From: Pyrenula massariospora
Lineage: Eukaryota; Ascomycota; Eurotiomycetes; Pyrenulales; Pyrenulaceae
Reading direction: 5' to 3'
Assembly: GCA_021030905.1 (NCBI GenBank)
Contig: JAGFMI010000017.1
Location: 620,001-684,000, forward strand
Length of the DNA: 64,000 bases
This document shows, one piece after another, positions 44,758 to 56,004 of this stretch. Every line of letters begins with the position of its first letter. Position 1 is the stretch's first letter. Position numbers and translations under genes: made by a program. The notes under the pieces were generated by a model. It had not been told where the DNA came from. It searched no databases and saw only the letters and a program-made list of their open reading frames with translations.

Positions 44758-46026
44758 CTAATGCGCGTCGTGCCTCGCCGTCTCACCGTGAAGCCCGAAC
44801 GCAGACTCCATTAAGGCCCAGTAGTGCCTCGCCATGTCAGTTGTTCTTCTCCAGATCCTCGATACTCCATGGTAGTGCGTGTGCCCATCAGCTCTCCCGT
44901 CCGCTTCCGCCTCGTCCGGTGTCCAAAGTCTCAAAGGAACACCCATCCATACCCTGATCCGGTTCAGCCAGAACACCATACCCACCGCCACAGAATACGC
45001 CCATATCCCTCCAGCCACCTGATCCGAAAGAAAAACCTTCAAAGGCCAGGACAAGAAACTCAAAAAAGCCGACTCCGACCTCCACTCCAGCAACGAATAC
45101 GCCACGTCCGACGGGCACTCCCACCCCAGCATCTGCAGCGTGCCGACCAACATGAGACAATTCACCAGCACCGCGTTCAGCGCCAGCCACGACTTCCCAA
45201 TCCCCCCAAGCCCCCTCATCACCAGCCGTCCCCTCGCCTGCCCCGCATCATGCTTGTTCGTCCCCGCCGCCCGATACGCCCCCCACAGCGTCTCCCCGCT
45301 CCCCTTAGCCGCCGGCGGCGGATCCTCCCTAGTAAACCCCCGCGGACACTCAACCAGCACATCATCGCTCTCCGCCCCCCACACCGCCCTCGCAACCTCC
45401 AGATCCGCCTTCTCCCCCGCCCCCCTCTCGCGCCGCTTCTTGTGGCCGGGTTGCGTGCAGTCCAGGCCGAAGTGGCACGCGCACTTCTCCGGGCCGGGTG
45501 GGGGTGAGGGGAGGAGGGACGGGGTGCCGTGCGGGAGGGTTTGGAGGCGGCGGATGAGGGGGGTTGTGGCGTCGAGGACGGACCATTGGGTTAGTGGGGT
45601 GGGCGGGTGGAAGAGGGTGGTGTAGAGGTGTGCGATGGTGGTGGGGGGGAGGTTGGTGGTGAGGGTGTACCAGAGGAGGAAGAGGGTTTGGGAGGGGGTG
45701 TGGTGGGGGGCTGTGAGGAGGGGGGTTGGGGGGGCGCGTGTGAGCGGTTGGGGGGTTTTTGGTCGAGGCGCGGGGTGAGGTGGGTGAGGTGGAGCTTGTG
45801 TGTTTCGTGGATGTGGTTGATTTCTAGAGGGTAGGCTTTTGCTGAAATTGTTTTGAAGAGGGTGTTGTTTGCTAGCTCGCGGCGCGGTGTTTGTGCGTCT
45901 TCGGAGATGCTCTGGTATGGAACGAGTAGGCCTAGAAGGATCCTGTTCACTGTACGCTCCAGACATCATGTATGGGCCTCTTGAGGGATTGCTAAATTCT
46001 CGTTCGTAATATTCATGGTCCGCCAT
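44758..46026 (-). CDS. Hypothetical protein with two membrane segments, Pro-rich N-terminal half
   Basis: One open frame of 422 residues from the ATG at 46026. Residues 40-200 are rich in Pro, Thr and Ser; the middle has a small Cys/His group (CACHFGLDCTQPGH). Two hydrophobic segments lie in the C-terminal half (about SWLALNAVLVNCLMLVGTLQ and QVAGGIWAYSVAVGMVFWL), followed by a polar tail. I do not recognise the family. The central 600 bp lie in a GC-rich patch that switches from C-rich to G-rich on the plus strand near 45470. A second open frame over 45591-45950 means that an intron or frame change in the N-terminal third cannot be excluded. GLGGIGKS looks like a P-loop but runs straight into a membrane segment. 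Confidence 0.5.
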   Translation of the reverse strand: MADHEYYEREFSNPSRGPYMMSGAYSEQDPSRPTRSIPEHLRRRTNTAPRASKQHPLQNNFSKSLPSRNQPHPRNTQAPPHPPHPAPRPKTPQPLTRAPPTPLLTAPHHTPSQTLFLLWYTLTTNLPPTTIAHLYTTLFHPPTPLTQWSVLDATTPLIRRLQTLPHGTPSLLPSPPPGPEKCACHFGLDCTQPGHKKRRERGAGEKADLEVARAVWGAESDDVLVECPRGFTREDPPPAAKGSGETLWGAYRAAGTNKHDAGQARGRLVMRGLGGIGKSWLALNAVLVNCLMLVGTLQMLGWECPSDVAYSLLEWRSESAFLSFLSWPLKVFLSDQVAGGIWAYSVAVGMVFWLNRIRVWMGVPLRLWTPDEAEADGRADGHTHYHGVSRIWRRTTDMARHYWALMESAFGLHGETARHDAH

Positions 46027-46817
46027 ATGAGAAGGGTTTTAGAAGGCACAGGAGGCTGCTTTGTTAAAACTAAGCAACATTTGTCCCAACGTGAGAACTG
46101 AAATAAGCAAAATATAGATGTAACAAAGCGAAAGAAATCTTTCATGCAATAAGCCGCTGCTTGCGGCTTTCCATCTGAGTGGTTAGGTATCTCTGACCAT
46201 AATAGTCGATGTACTAAGTTCATTGTTCTTGAGGAATGTTCACCTAAACCTGCGCCGCAGCTCACCGTAGAGACCTTCGAGATCTTCCAAACGAGCATAA
46301 ATATGTATTAATCACCAAGTAGATAAGCCCGGAATCCTCTTGAATCCGTTCATTTACCCAATGCTTAGACTGGCTCTACCATATCTGGTTCATATCGTAA
46401 AGCAGAGGGACAAGGCCTTCACATGAAACAGAGACATCGCGCGCTAGGCGAACGCTTGAACATCGACATTGTTTCATACCCATCAAGTAGACAGAAAACT
46501 TTGGGCGGAAGAGATGGCTTTACCGTTTCTCGTATTATCGTTCGGGTCGGTCAAAATGGGTGTTTACGGTGAGTCAGTTGAGTAATTCTGAGCACCTAGA
46601 ACATCTTAGATAACCAGTCCATTGAAGCTGGGGCAGTGGTGATTTTTGGTATCAAAATAGTAAATTCTGTCGATCACAGTAATCGATATGATTGATGTTT
46701 TTGGAAAGTTTCCTGCTAGTGTGGCGGTGAATTTCTGTTCCGCCCAGCTCCGCCCCGCTGTTCTTAGCCCCCCTTTTCAAAGCACATATTGAACGCTAGG
46801 AGGACCTCAAACGAAAC
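46027..46817. other. Intergenic region between divergent genes
   Basis: Nearly 800 bp between the start of the two-TM protein gene and the start of the nicotinamide riboside kinase gene. A perfect 7-bp hairpin with a 5-base loop sits at about 46151-46169. Nothing else stands out. Confidence 0.5.
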
Positions 46818-47754
46818 ATGTCCCAACCAGACCCTCCAAAAGCTACCTTCATCATCGGTCTATCCGGACCATCAAGCAGCGGCAAAACTACCTTAGCCCG
46901 CCTCCTCCGCTCCATCTTCAACATCCCTGCCTCTGACAGCACCAATGGCCGCTCCATAAGCCTTTCAATACTTCACGAAGACGACTTTTACAAACCAGAC
47001 GCTGAGTAGGCCCCCCTATTCAAAACGGAAACCTGTCCGGAGCCCCCGCTAAATCCCGCCCAGAATCCCCACCGTCAGCACCCCAACCCACCCCTCAATC
47101 CAAGACTGGGACTGCCCCGCCTCCCTCAACCTCCCCCTCCTCGCCACCACCCTGCACCACATCCACATCCACGGCACGCTTCCGGCCCACCTCCCCCTCA
47201 GCAAAGAAGACCGCAACGCCACCGGCCCCGTCCCCGTCCCCCCCACCGCCATCCCCTCCCACCGCTCCACCCTGACCACCTGGCTCGCCTCCCTCCCCTT
47301 TCCCCCCAGTAGTAATCCAAAGCACATCACGCTCTACCTCCTCGACGGCATCCTCCTCTACCCCTCCCCCACCCCTTCTTCCCGCAGTTCCTTCCCCCGC
47401 CTCCCCCTAGACATCAAGCTCTTCCTCCGCACGACCCGCGCCCTGACCCTCACCCGCCGCGCCGCAAGGCCCGGATACGTCACGCTCGAGGGCTTCTGGG
47501 CGGACCCGGAGAACTACGTGGACGAGGTTGTGTGGCCGAACTATGTGGCGGCGCATCGATGGATGTTTGAGGGTGGGGATGTGGATGCTGGGGAGTTGAC
47601 GGGGGAGGTGGCGGGGGAGGGGGTGCGGGTGGGGCCGGGGAGGGGGGAGAGGGGGATGGAGGAGATTTTGGGTTGGGGGGTGGGGGTGTTGAGGGGGGAG
47701 GTGGAGAGGTGCTTGGGGTTGAGGGGTGAGGGAGGGGGGGAGGGAGGGGGGTGA
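46818..47754 (+). CDS. NRK1: Nicotinamide riboside kinase-like P-loop kinase
   Basis: Two exons (46818-47005, 47079-47754; 73-nt intron) give 287 residues. The kinase would phosphorylate nicotinamide riboside in NAD salvage. The P-loop is GPSSSGKTT near residue 16; HEDDFYKPD and IQDWDCPASL are family landmarks, the second restored by the splice. LYLLDGILLY supplies the central strand and RRAARPGYVTLEGFW the lid and substrate region. The C-terminal 60 residues are Gly/Glu-rich low complexity, because the DNA there is almost free of C. The second exon is C-rich up to about 47460 and G-rich after 47520. It converges with the AAA ATPase gene. Uridine kinase is the main alternative; the DWDCP motif favours NRK. 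Confidence 0.8.
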
Positions 47755-48113
47755 TGGTGGGCTGGGTTGGTTTTCTTCTGTGGGTGGGCGTGCTCGGCGG
47801 GATAAAGATGATTGCTGCAGAAATCCTGGCTAGGGGGAGTGAAAGGGGGAAATTCGAAGATAGTCGATCATGCTTGGATTCTAAATAGACAACGACACGA
47901 CGCTGTTCTAAGACAACCTGACAAGAACGTTGGATAGCGTATCGAGCGATACACATTGGAGCTTGATCACATTTTGTGTACACATTTATATACTCATTGA
48001 TAGACATCGAATGAGAATTCTATATCCTGTTTATCTATGTGCAATACAATCCTCACTATGCATTTGTTGGGAAGGCTTTACCTTCTAAAAGTTCACAAAG
48101 CGCAGATCACGCC
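47755..48113. other. Convergent intergenic region
   Basis: About 360 bp between the converging 3' ends of the kinase and the AAA ATPase genes. It must contain both polyadenylation regions. No structured element stands out. Confidence 0.5.
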
Positions 48114-51100
48114 TCATCCTCTGACTTTGATAGTCTCAGGCTGCGCGTTTTGTTCCTGCGGTGTCCTAAATCCCCATTTCGGAGACTTCTTGCGATCCTT
48201 CCTGTTGTCTCCATACTGCTCATCAAATTTCTTAATAGCCTTTAGCGAGTCCATATCTTCCGAGATGGAAGCGCTGACCTCCTCCAAGGCTCGCTCGAAA
48301 TGAGCAGCCGTAAGCGTCCGCCTGTTGGGATGCTTGTAAGGTTCCTCGCCCTTGTGCTCGCTTGCCCGTTTATTTTCATCCTTGACGGAGTTCAGCGCTG
48401 CAGCGACACAGACATTCTTTAGGTCAGAGCCCGAGTAGAAGGGAGTCTTTGCGCCGACTTCTGCGAGATTGACATCTTCGGCAAGATTTTCGCCCTTCAA
48501 GTGTATCTGTAGAATCTTTTGACGATCAGGCTCAGTGGGAAGATCGACAAGGATTCGCCGTGGTAATCGTCGCAATACCGCGTCATCTAAATCAAAAGGT
48601 CTGTTCGTGGCTACCATGATGAAAGCGCCGCCCGCATCATTGCTGACACCGTCCCACTCCTTTAGAAATTGATTAATCACTTCTCGGTGCGAGGTTCGGC
48701 CCGTACTTCGCTCTGTGCTCCGAGATCCAAAGAGTGCGTCTGCTTCGTCAATGAAAATGACGCACGGAGTCAGCTTCTTAGCTAAAGAGAACAATGCTCT
48801 TATGTTCTTCTCCGCCTCTCCGACATACATATCCCATATCTCTGCTCCACTGACTTGAAGTACATGTGCACCGGACTCTTTAGCCATTGCTTTCGCAAGA
48901 AGGGTTTTACCAGTCCCTGGCGGGCCGTAAAGAAGGAGACCAGACATTTTGTCGGTTGAAAGAACGCCGTAAGAGAACGCATCAGGACGTTTAATGGATA
49001 GTGCTGTCAGAGTTTGGAGGGAGTCGATGGTTTGACTAGGAGCATTGATGTCGTCGAAGGTGGTGCGGATCTTTTCCGGTTTGAGGACACCTCTAAGAAG
49101 CTTCTTCTCGTACGTGTCATACTTCAGCTTGGACTTTTCGTCTCTTTCCTCGTGATATGATTGGTTATTCTCTTCAGAAGGGCCGTATCCACTTTTTTCA
49201 TGCGGTAAATCTTCACTTGAGTTGTCGGAAAAAGTTCTCGGGGTACGGACAACTTGCTCACGTTGTTTCAGGCTTTGAACAGCTCTCAGGATATGTTCAG
49301 GGCTAAATTCGTCTGTGCCTTCTACAAACCAGTCTGAGCTTAAGAGAGTCGCTAGGTGATGAATTTCATCAAAAGTAAAGTAATTGACACCTAGTTCGGA
49401 CATGATTAACGGAGAATGCACGTAGTGCGGCTCGCCCTCGTCGTTTACTAAGCCGTCCTCGTCAGTTGGCAGTCTGTACCGAGACTTGAGCATCGCGACA
49501 AGATGTCGCAAATTGACAGTTGTTGTCCTTTTCTGCTTTTCCAACCGGAGCTGTGCCTTGTCCATGATAGCAGGAGTCACACGTAAAGTGTGTGCAAGCA
49601 TAGGGTCGACAGGCTCGGGGAAGCTGTTCCAGAACTTGGGCAATGAAGCCGAGGATGCCATCTCAGAAGTTCCAAGAATGAGGACGCGTTGTCCCTGGGA
49701 CCTTAACTGCTGTACTTGGTCGTATAAACTCTCCAGGAATCGCGCACCAGATTGGTTTGCGTGGATAGCTTCAAAGTCTTGCACATGTATCACAAGATCT
49801 CTTACAAGTCGTTTTGAGGGTGAGTTCGTACTTTCTCCTAGCTCTGATTTACTCGCTCTGTCAGTGTCGGTCTGAGTTTCTGTGGATTGTAGATCAGCCT
49901 GAGACTGTTCATCGTCTACCTCGTTCTCGGTGATGCGGACCAGTGAAGAGAGCATGTCGGGAAGATTAGCTAGTGTCTGAGTTTCTCTAGGAAGCATTTG
50001 GCTATCGACTTCTGGATCATCTGAATATTTCCCACGAAAGCCGTTCAGTAATTCTTGCCAGTATTCGATTTGCACTCTGCGTGGGCTCGCTAACGGCGTA
50101 AGAGGTGGCCGAAATGAATTCAGTTGTCTTTTTCTTACAGCGGTGATAAGACCATCAACCAAATGTTGCCATTTTGCATCCTCCCTGCTTCTTATTAGAG
50201 GGCGATCTGCTCGTGATGAGCTGTGCTTGTGATCCCATTGAGATTGGCTTCGACTGAAGAGATTCGAGCTTGACAGATTTTGCATCAGAGACTTAACATT
50301 CCGAGACAATACCAACGGCAGACGTATCGCTGCTACTGATATTGGAGGAGACTGGTCCTGATCGGCATCAAGATCGCCTGCTTCATCGCTCTCAACAGGC
50401 TGAGAAGGAAGCGCAACTCTGTCTGCTGCTTGCTCTGGTCGATAGACATCATAGCTCATCAATCTTGCGGTTTTGAAGTCACCACCGCACTCGTTCTGCC
50501 ACGATCCCATCATCTGAGAGATGTCCTGTGCGTCCAAGCAAACGAGATCGGCGCCTGCTAATTCGGCGATAAAAGCAACCAGAGACCTCAGAAAGTTGTG
50601 GCCGAATTGGCCTGTAAAGCGAAGGTTCAGTAAAATTTTCTGACACGCAGGATCCTTGGCAAAGCCTTCTGCTGGTGGTAGCATTAATCCAGCATAAATA
50701 TTAAATATATCTCGGAACGAGACGTAGTCGATGTGGTAGTGGTTCTGATCAAAGCTAAAGAATTGAGGAGCAATAAGAAACTTTTCATGAAGATTTAAAT
50801 CACCTGAGAGCTTTATCCCTCGAAATATCCTGTGCACAAGGACTCTTTCGACCTGATGTCGAATTTTTAATTTCTGAGATTCCAGTATCTTCTCAGGTAA
50901 TTGCGACTTTTCCTTGTCGTTTATATTTTCCAAGTACTCATTTTGTAAGCCAGCTACTACCGTCCCAGCAAAAGCCAAAGACTTTGTTACGTCCGCTTCG
51001 AGCTCAGCAATAATAGTGCGCAGTCTTGGAGATCTCTTCATCTCTTTCTCAATCACGGAGCGTATGTACGGGTCAATAGCTGGTGATAAATCGGACGTTT

Positions 51101-51517
51101 TGCAGCGTCCACCACCATTAAAAGATGCGCCCACGAGGGATATCCATCCTCGCGCAGCTGTATGTTATTTTTGAGGAACCACTGAGGTACGCGGAATTCT
51201 GGTGATTCCTCCTGGGCTTTGTTACGAAGTGCTCGACGAGACGCTGATCCGTAAAAGTTGTTCATGGTACCCGTTTTGCCATTCTCCGTCTTCGACCCCT
51301 GTGTTTTTGCAGTATTCTCCGGCTCCCCATCCACACCCGAAGAGGCGCCTTCGGTACTTGGGTTGACGCCATCGTCATGATTAGGTGACTGTCGATTTGA
51401 AGGAGACCTGTGGAAGCGGCGTGATCGTGTTGTGTGTCGAACTGCGTCGTTAACGACGGGATGCCTTGGCGCTGACCGTAGACCTGTCACCAAGCTCTGT
51501 CGGAATGCAGAATGCAT
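48114..51517 (-). CDS. AAA+ ATPase, Msp1/ATAD1-like, probably mitochondrial
   Basis: The main exon is open from about 51130 down to the stop at 48114. A 5' exon from the ATG at 51517 supplies a basic, Arg-rich leader (MHSAFRQSLVTGLRSAPRH) that looks like a mitochondrial presequence, and PQWFLKNNIQLRED. The AAA core is near the C-terminus: Walker A GPPGTGKT, Walker B CVIFIDEADALFGSR, sensor and Arg-finger region ATNRPFDLDDAVLRRLPRR. A C-terminal helical lid follows. Related fungal proteins extract or remodel membrane proteins on mitochondria. The central 500 residues are divergent with a polar insert. The join between the 5' exon and the main frame is unresolved: the donor at 51134 is in phase only with acceptors about 100 bases downstream. 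A small frameshift there is the alternative. Confidence 0.8.
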
Positions 51518-52088
51518 TCGGAGTGGGTGAGTCCACGGTGGAATTGTCTGCCAGCTTAAGATCTCGAGCCCAACAGACCCGGAGAGAAACCTCAACTGGC
51601 GAGGCTACGCTAACTATCCGTGCCTCGTCTTGGCAGACTAAGTTTAACCGCGAAGAACTCCCCGCCCCGTTTGTGCACAACAGGGAAGCAAAAAAGTCGA
51701 TCAACCACGGTAATGCTAGCACTACATACCTTGGCGCGTAGCGCTGTATTGGGAGATCGTGGCAAGTGTCTGAAAATAGATATTGCGCCTTCTGGCCAAA
51801 GTGAATTGGTTTAGAGTTTCACGACTGCCAATATGAGCTCACCGCGAGGACTGGTCTTTACCTGTTTCTCAGCTATGATTCCGCCCCAGAAATTCGATGT
51901 GACGTAGATGTCAAGCAGCCTTGCTACAAAGAAAACAAGCTTCACAATCTCTTGCTCTTTGCATGCTCACGGCAGCGTGCTGGCAGGATGGGGCGTTTAA
52001 GTTATGAAGGTTCCATACGAACCGTGGAGCTGAATATCCAAGAAGGACCACAAGACTAACTAGAAGCCTTGATTATTTCGTGTTTGCT
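51518..52088. other. Divergent intergenic region
   Basis: About 570 bp between the start of the AAA ATPase gene and that of the Zn2Cys6 regulator gene. No gene or repeat seen. Confidence 0.5.
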
Positions 52089-53489
52089 ATGCCTGGAGTC
52101 CCGTCCGGGCGAGGTTGTGATCAATGTCGGCGCCAAAAGAAAAAGGTACGTGTCTACTTCGATACAAGCGACTTCAGGTACGACATTGACGTCTAAGTCC
52201 CTTATAGTGCGATGCGGCCCAACCAAAGTGCTCCAGATGTGTACGTTTCGATTTGAACTGTGCTGACTCAGGACAACGGAGGTTCAAGTTCCAAGCTCAG
52301 AATCCAGGCAAAGACCAATTGAAGAGACCACAAGATCGAAGAGGCCAATCTCCAGTGCATCAGATCTCGTTACAATCTCACGAAGTCCGACTGCAGAGCT
52401 TGACTCACTGACATGTGCACTTATCAGAACATTGGTCTCCTCAACAGACTTTAGATACAACATTGCATGGACATATGGAGACCACTTCCAGTTGATCCCC
52501 CAAAGACTCGGCTTCAATCCTGCTTTGGATTCGGCTGTCGAAGTCCTGTTGGCTGTTATGGTGATGCTGGCTGTACAGGTATAAGTATCGGTATCTTGTC
52601 CTTAATTTAAAACTGAAAGCTTGCTAGGGGCTGATAGGTGCTGATGGCGGCGATGCTTGGTCTACGCACTACCGAGGTGCTGCTCAAATCTATAAGACAC
52701 GAAAGTACGTCTCGAGGCCTAATAATCCGTTCGAAAGCATCCTCTTAGCCTACCTTCGTGGTCCGGTGGTGAGTTGAGCCTTTCACAAATTGGCCAGACT
52801 CAAAGGCTTCTCTGACATTTAGACAGCTCATGGAAGGTATCTTGTCAGCCAAAGTTGACCTTACCAAGGAAGAGTGGAGAAGTTTGATGAGACGTGGACC
52901 TTGGGGCAATACGCACCAAGAACAGATGCTTGGCTGTATCACGATCCTCCCCGTCCTCTCTCGTCAAATTCAAACTGCAGATGGCAACGCAGATAAGGAC
53001 GGTCTATTTCAGCAAGCTCAGTTGCACTATGACAATTTAAAGCTTGTGATTGAGAAGTGTCGTCGCACAGTTGATGAACATCGCACTAGCATTCCCAAAG
53101 ACGGCACTGTTCACATGCTCAACGCTTTACCTCTCAAGGCTTTGCTGCAACGAATGTATGGCCTCAGTATGTTCTTCGCGATCATGTTGAATCTCTTGCT
53201 CCGAATTGTCAATACTTCCGACATCAACCTTCTTTCTGATGGTGACTACTTCGCCACAGAGATTATGGCAATAGCAGACGAAACCCTACCATACAGACCG
53301 CTTGGGTCAGGTTATGTGAGTTTATGCCTTGTGGCTGCATATGCTGTCACAGACGATCAGATCAAGAGAACGCAAATGTCGCAAGCTTACCAGCTTTATG
53401 CAAGTTACTTTCCGTCAAACTACGGGCAAATCAGTCAAGCGACACAAGCTGCCTCGGAAGGGTTTTGCAACCTTCCAAAGCAGCGATAA
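52089..53489 (+). CDS. Zn2Cys6 (GAL4-type) transcription factor
   Basis: Five exons (52089-52145, 52208-52281, 52335-52578, 52628-52768, 52827-53489) give 392 residues. The start MPGVPSGRGCDQCRRQKKK leads straight into the binuclear zinc cluster, completed after the first intron as CDAAQPKCSRC...C, with all six Cys present at normal spacing. The rest matches the family of short C6 regulators (SPTAELDSLTCALIRTL, RYNIAWTYGDHF, WSTHYRGAAQIYKTRK, LRGPVLMEGIL). The second intron (52282-52334) has a weak donor GTTCAA. If RRFKFQ is instead coding, as in many relatives, the gene carries a one-base frameshift before 52409. It converges with the S33 peptidase gene. Targets cannot be inferred. Confidence 0.75.
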
Positions 53490-53681
53490 GATAGGATCAA
53501 CGGCCGGTTCCATTTTCTGCTTGAGGCCTTGGGAAGAGATAGCGTGGTCAATATTGACATACAGATGGGTTAAAAATTAGTTAACTACTTAGCCGCCTAT
53601 AAATCTTGTCCCAGAATGCCAAACGACGAGACCAAAAACGAAATTACAAATCCTGCTGACATTACCCATCTGGGTCTCAGT

Positions 53682-55190
53682 TCAAGAAGTGGCAAGATCC
53701 CACGGTCCCTTGTCAGGCTCGCAATGCGAACCAGGCTTAGGAAGTGTACCGTCCTTGAAATAAGCCTGGACATGACGGCCCACGCATGCCGATGGGTCAA
53801 CAACGCTACCATGGCCATATCCGCTATGAGGCAGCACAACGCTCCCGCTAAAGATCTGGCTCCCCCGATAAGCATTCACAAGCGGAGTGACCGGATCATA
53901 CTCTCCGTTAACGTACAAAATGGGATGCTCCGTCTGAACCCTGAAGTCACCCTTGTATTGTTCTTGGGATTTGATCTTCCAACGAGCTGAAACCCAGAGG
54001 TACGGGTATGCCATGTCGAAGGAGCTTACAGTCTCTTGGAGTTCGACTCGAGGGAGATATTCTTGGAGATTGTCAGTGCGCCAAAGTGCGTCGCTAGCGC
54101 GAATTCCAGTACTGGCCGTGGCACCAAGATTGTAAGGTTCTGTTGTCGGATCTGCAGGTGGAGTATAGCTCCCATTCAGGAAGGTTGTGAGAGTGTCCGC
54201 CAACGCGGGCCAGGTCTTGGGGTAATAGAGCTGCTGGTATATGTTCTGGACCGCAGTGCCGTATACAATGAAGGACTCGTCGCTTGAGGTGGCATTTGAT
54301 GCCAACGGTTGCAGCTGAGTGTTGATCGCGTCGAGTAGGTCTTCAGTGTTGTTGGCATTCAGGTACTGGGCAAGAGAACAACGCGCTTTATTTTTCAAGC
54401 ACTCCGTCAGAAATGCTAAGAGAGTCTTATCGGCGTCGACAAGGTAGTCTCCGTAATGGCCGGCTTGATAGTCATAAGGGTTGAGGTTACCATCAAGCAC
54501 CATTCTTTCAACTCGCTCGGGGAAGATAGCCGCGGCGTACGAACCAAGCACTGTACCATACGACCATCCATAGTACCGCAGAAGGCCATCTTCGCCCAGA
54601 GCATCAACAATTCTCAACATATCACGCGCAGTGAAGGGCGTGCCAATGTACTGTCCAGTCACATTTGCAACAGCATAACACTGATCTGCAATCGAACCAG
54701 CGTAATTCCAGCCTCCATTCAAAAAGTACTCCGTGAGATTGGTACTGGCCACTCCAATAGCATGGCGCTTGCGATTTTGCGAAGTTGTCGCTTGCGCTTC
54801 AAGCTTGCAATCGAATGGGATTGTCCTGCCGGTGCCTCGCGGATCCCATGACAGCAGATTCCATTGCGCACCGATATTTGCCGCCATCTCTTCAGCGTAC
54901 GCGGGTAGGTTCTCAGCACCAGTGCCTCCAGGGCCACCGAAATTGATCAAGACTGTTCCTAGTACGGGCTCTTTCGTGGCGTTCACTTGGAAAAGACTCA
55001 GTTCCAGAGGCTCAGAGTTGGGATCGGTGTAGTCCAGAGGTACCGAAAGCTTGGCACAGTCGAAGGGGGTTCCTTCTAGTTTATTCAGTATGGTTATGTT
55101 GTGGTTCAATTCTGGACAGGGCTGCCAGTTGATCAGAGCACTGGCGATGCTAGAAAAACTCAACGCCGTAAGGGCGGGTAAGATTAGCAT
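53682..55190 (-). CDS. Secreted S33-family alpha/beta-hydrolase peptidase (tripeptidyl aminopeptidase-like)
   Basis: A single exon of 502 residues. The first 18 or so residues (MLILPALTALSFSSIASA) form a signal peptide. The hydrolase fold shows the oxyanion strand INFGGPGGTG, DPRGTGRT, the nucleophile in GWSYGT, the acid in YVNGEYDPVTP and the His in HSGYGHGS, so the triad is complete. The C-terminal domain is of the TAP type that limits substrates to short N-terminal peptides. Several NxT/NxS sites fit secretion. Such enzymes scavenge peptides outside the cell. It converges with the Zn2Cys6 gene, the two stop codons being about 190 bp apart. Start chosen at the only ATG that gives a clean signal peptide. 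Confidence 0.88.
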   Translation of the reverse strand: MLILPALTALSFSSIASALINWQPCPELNHNITILNKLEGTPFDCAKLSVPLDYTDPNSEPLELSLFQVNATKEPVLGTVLINFGGPGGTGAENLPAYAEEMAANIGAQWNLLSWDPRGTGRTIPFDCKLEAQATTSQNRKRHAIGVASTNLTEYFLNGGWNYAGSIADQCYAVANVTGQYIGTPFTARDMLRIVDALGEDGLLRYYGWSYGTVLGSYAAAIFPERVERMVLDGNLNPYDYQAGHYGDYLVDADKTLLAFLTECLKNKARCSLAQYLNANNTEDLLDAINTQLQPLASNATSSDESFIVYGTAVQNIYQQLYYPKTWPALADTLTTFLNGSYTPPADPTTEPYNLGATASTGIRASDALWRTDNLQEYLPRVELQETVSSFDMAYPYLWVSARWKIKSQEQYKGDFRVQTEHPILYVNGEYDPVTPLVNAYRGSQIFSGSVVLPHSGYGHGSVVDPSACVGRHVQAYFKDGTLPKPGSHCEPDKGPWDLATS

Positions 55191-56004
55191 TTTGATGTAA
55201 GTATTAAAGTGATGCTTGCAGAAGCGACGCTGACAGCCTACTCAGATCAAATATTTGAAAACATCGAGCTTCCTAACTTTATAGTATTTCAAATGAAGCA
55301 ATATTGACCTACCTGCTGGAGGAGCCTCGCACTTACTCAATCCGGAGCCATGCAGCGCTGCAAAGTTGAGTCTAAGTAAGGTAAGCGATGGTACAACCTA
55401 ATTGAATGCGTCATGGTGAATGCGAGACTGAAGCAAACAGATCAGTCGAAAGAGCTCCATGCCAGACCATCAAAGAGCTGACTAAAAGTTAAGATGCGAG
55501 GACTTGGCACGCTTTATCTATTTAGGCGTTATGCGCCGCTAAGACCCACCTACAATATTAGAGCCTTGCACTGCAAGATCGCCCATGTCCGTCTGCTAAC
55601 CAATCCTGCCTCGATCTTTCGATACGAAGCAGATCAGGGCAGGGGCGAAAAGTCAATTGGAACACTGCTTGATCCAAGCCACACTGATCTGTCGTAAAGG
55701 ATTGGCCCTGCCAAGTGCCTAGAAGTGGACGTCGAGGGCTTAGACGCGGCTTAAAACCCGAGCTCTGGCGCTCATTAGCATGGTTGCTGGATCTAAAACA
55801 CGACTGTTCGACGTCATACCCAGGGTGCTACTCTGCCAGGCTGAATGTTTAATGATCGTAAAAAATCATACTCGGCTGTCCTGAAAGGATGTACTTAAGG
55901 CGTGATCATGCAAAAATGCAAAGACCCTAGCCCGGTGACCGAAATCCATCAGCGACCGCCGTTGAAATCCACACAGTCACGCAGAGCTTTAACACTTGAG
56001 CAAC
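55191..56004. other. Intergenic region
   Basis: About 800 bp between the divergent S33 peptidase and the small hypothetical gene. The only open frames are short and lack motifs. Confidence 0.5.

Noticed and set aside
44758-46026. P-loop-like GLGGIGKS in the two-TM protein
   Set aside because: It is followed at once by a membrane segment and lacks Walker B or any NTPase context, so it is probably chance.
46151-46169. Perfect short hairpin resembling a bacterial terminator
   Set aside because: Rho-independent terminators are not used in nuclear fungal genes; a 7-bp stem is expected by chance at this scale.
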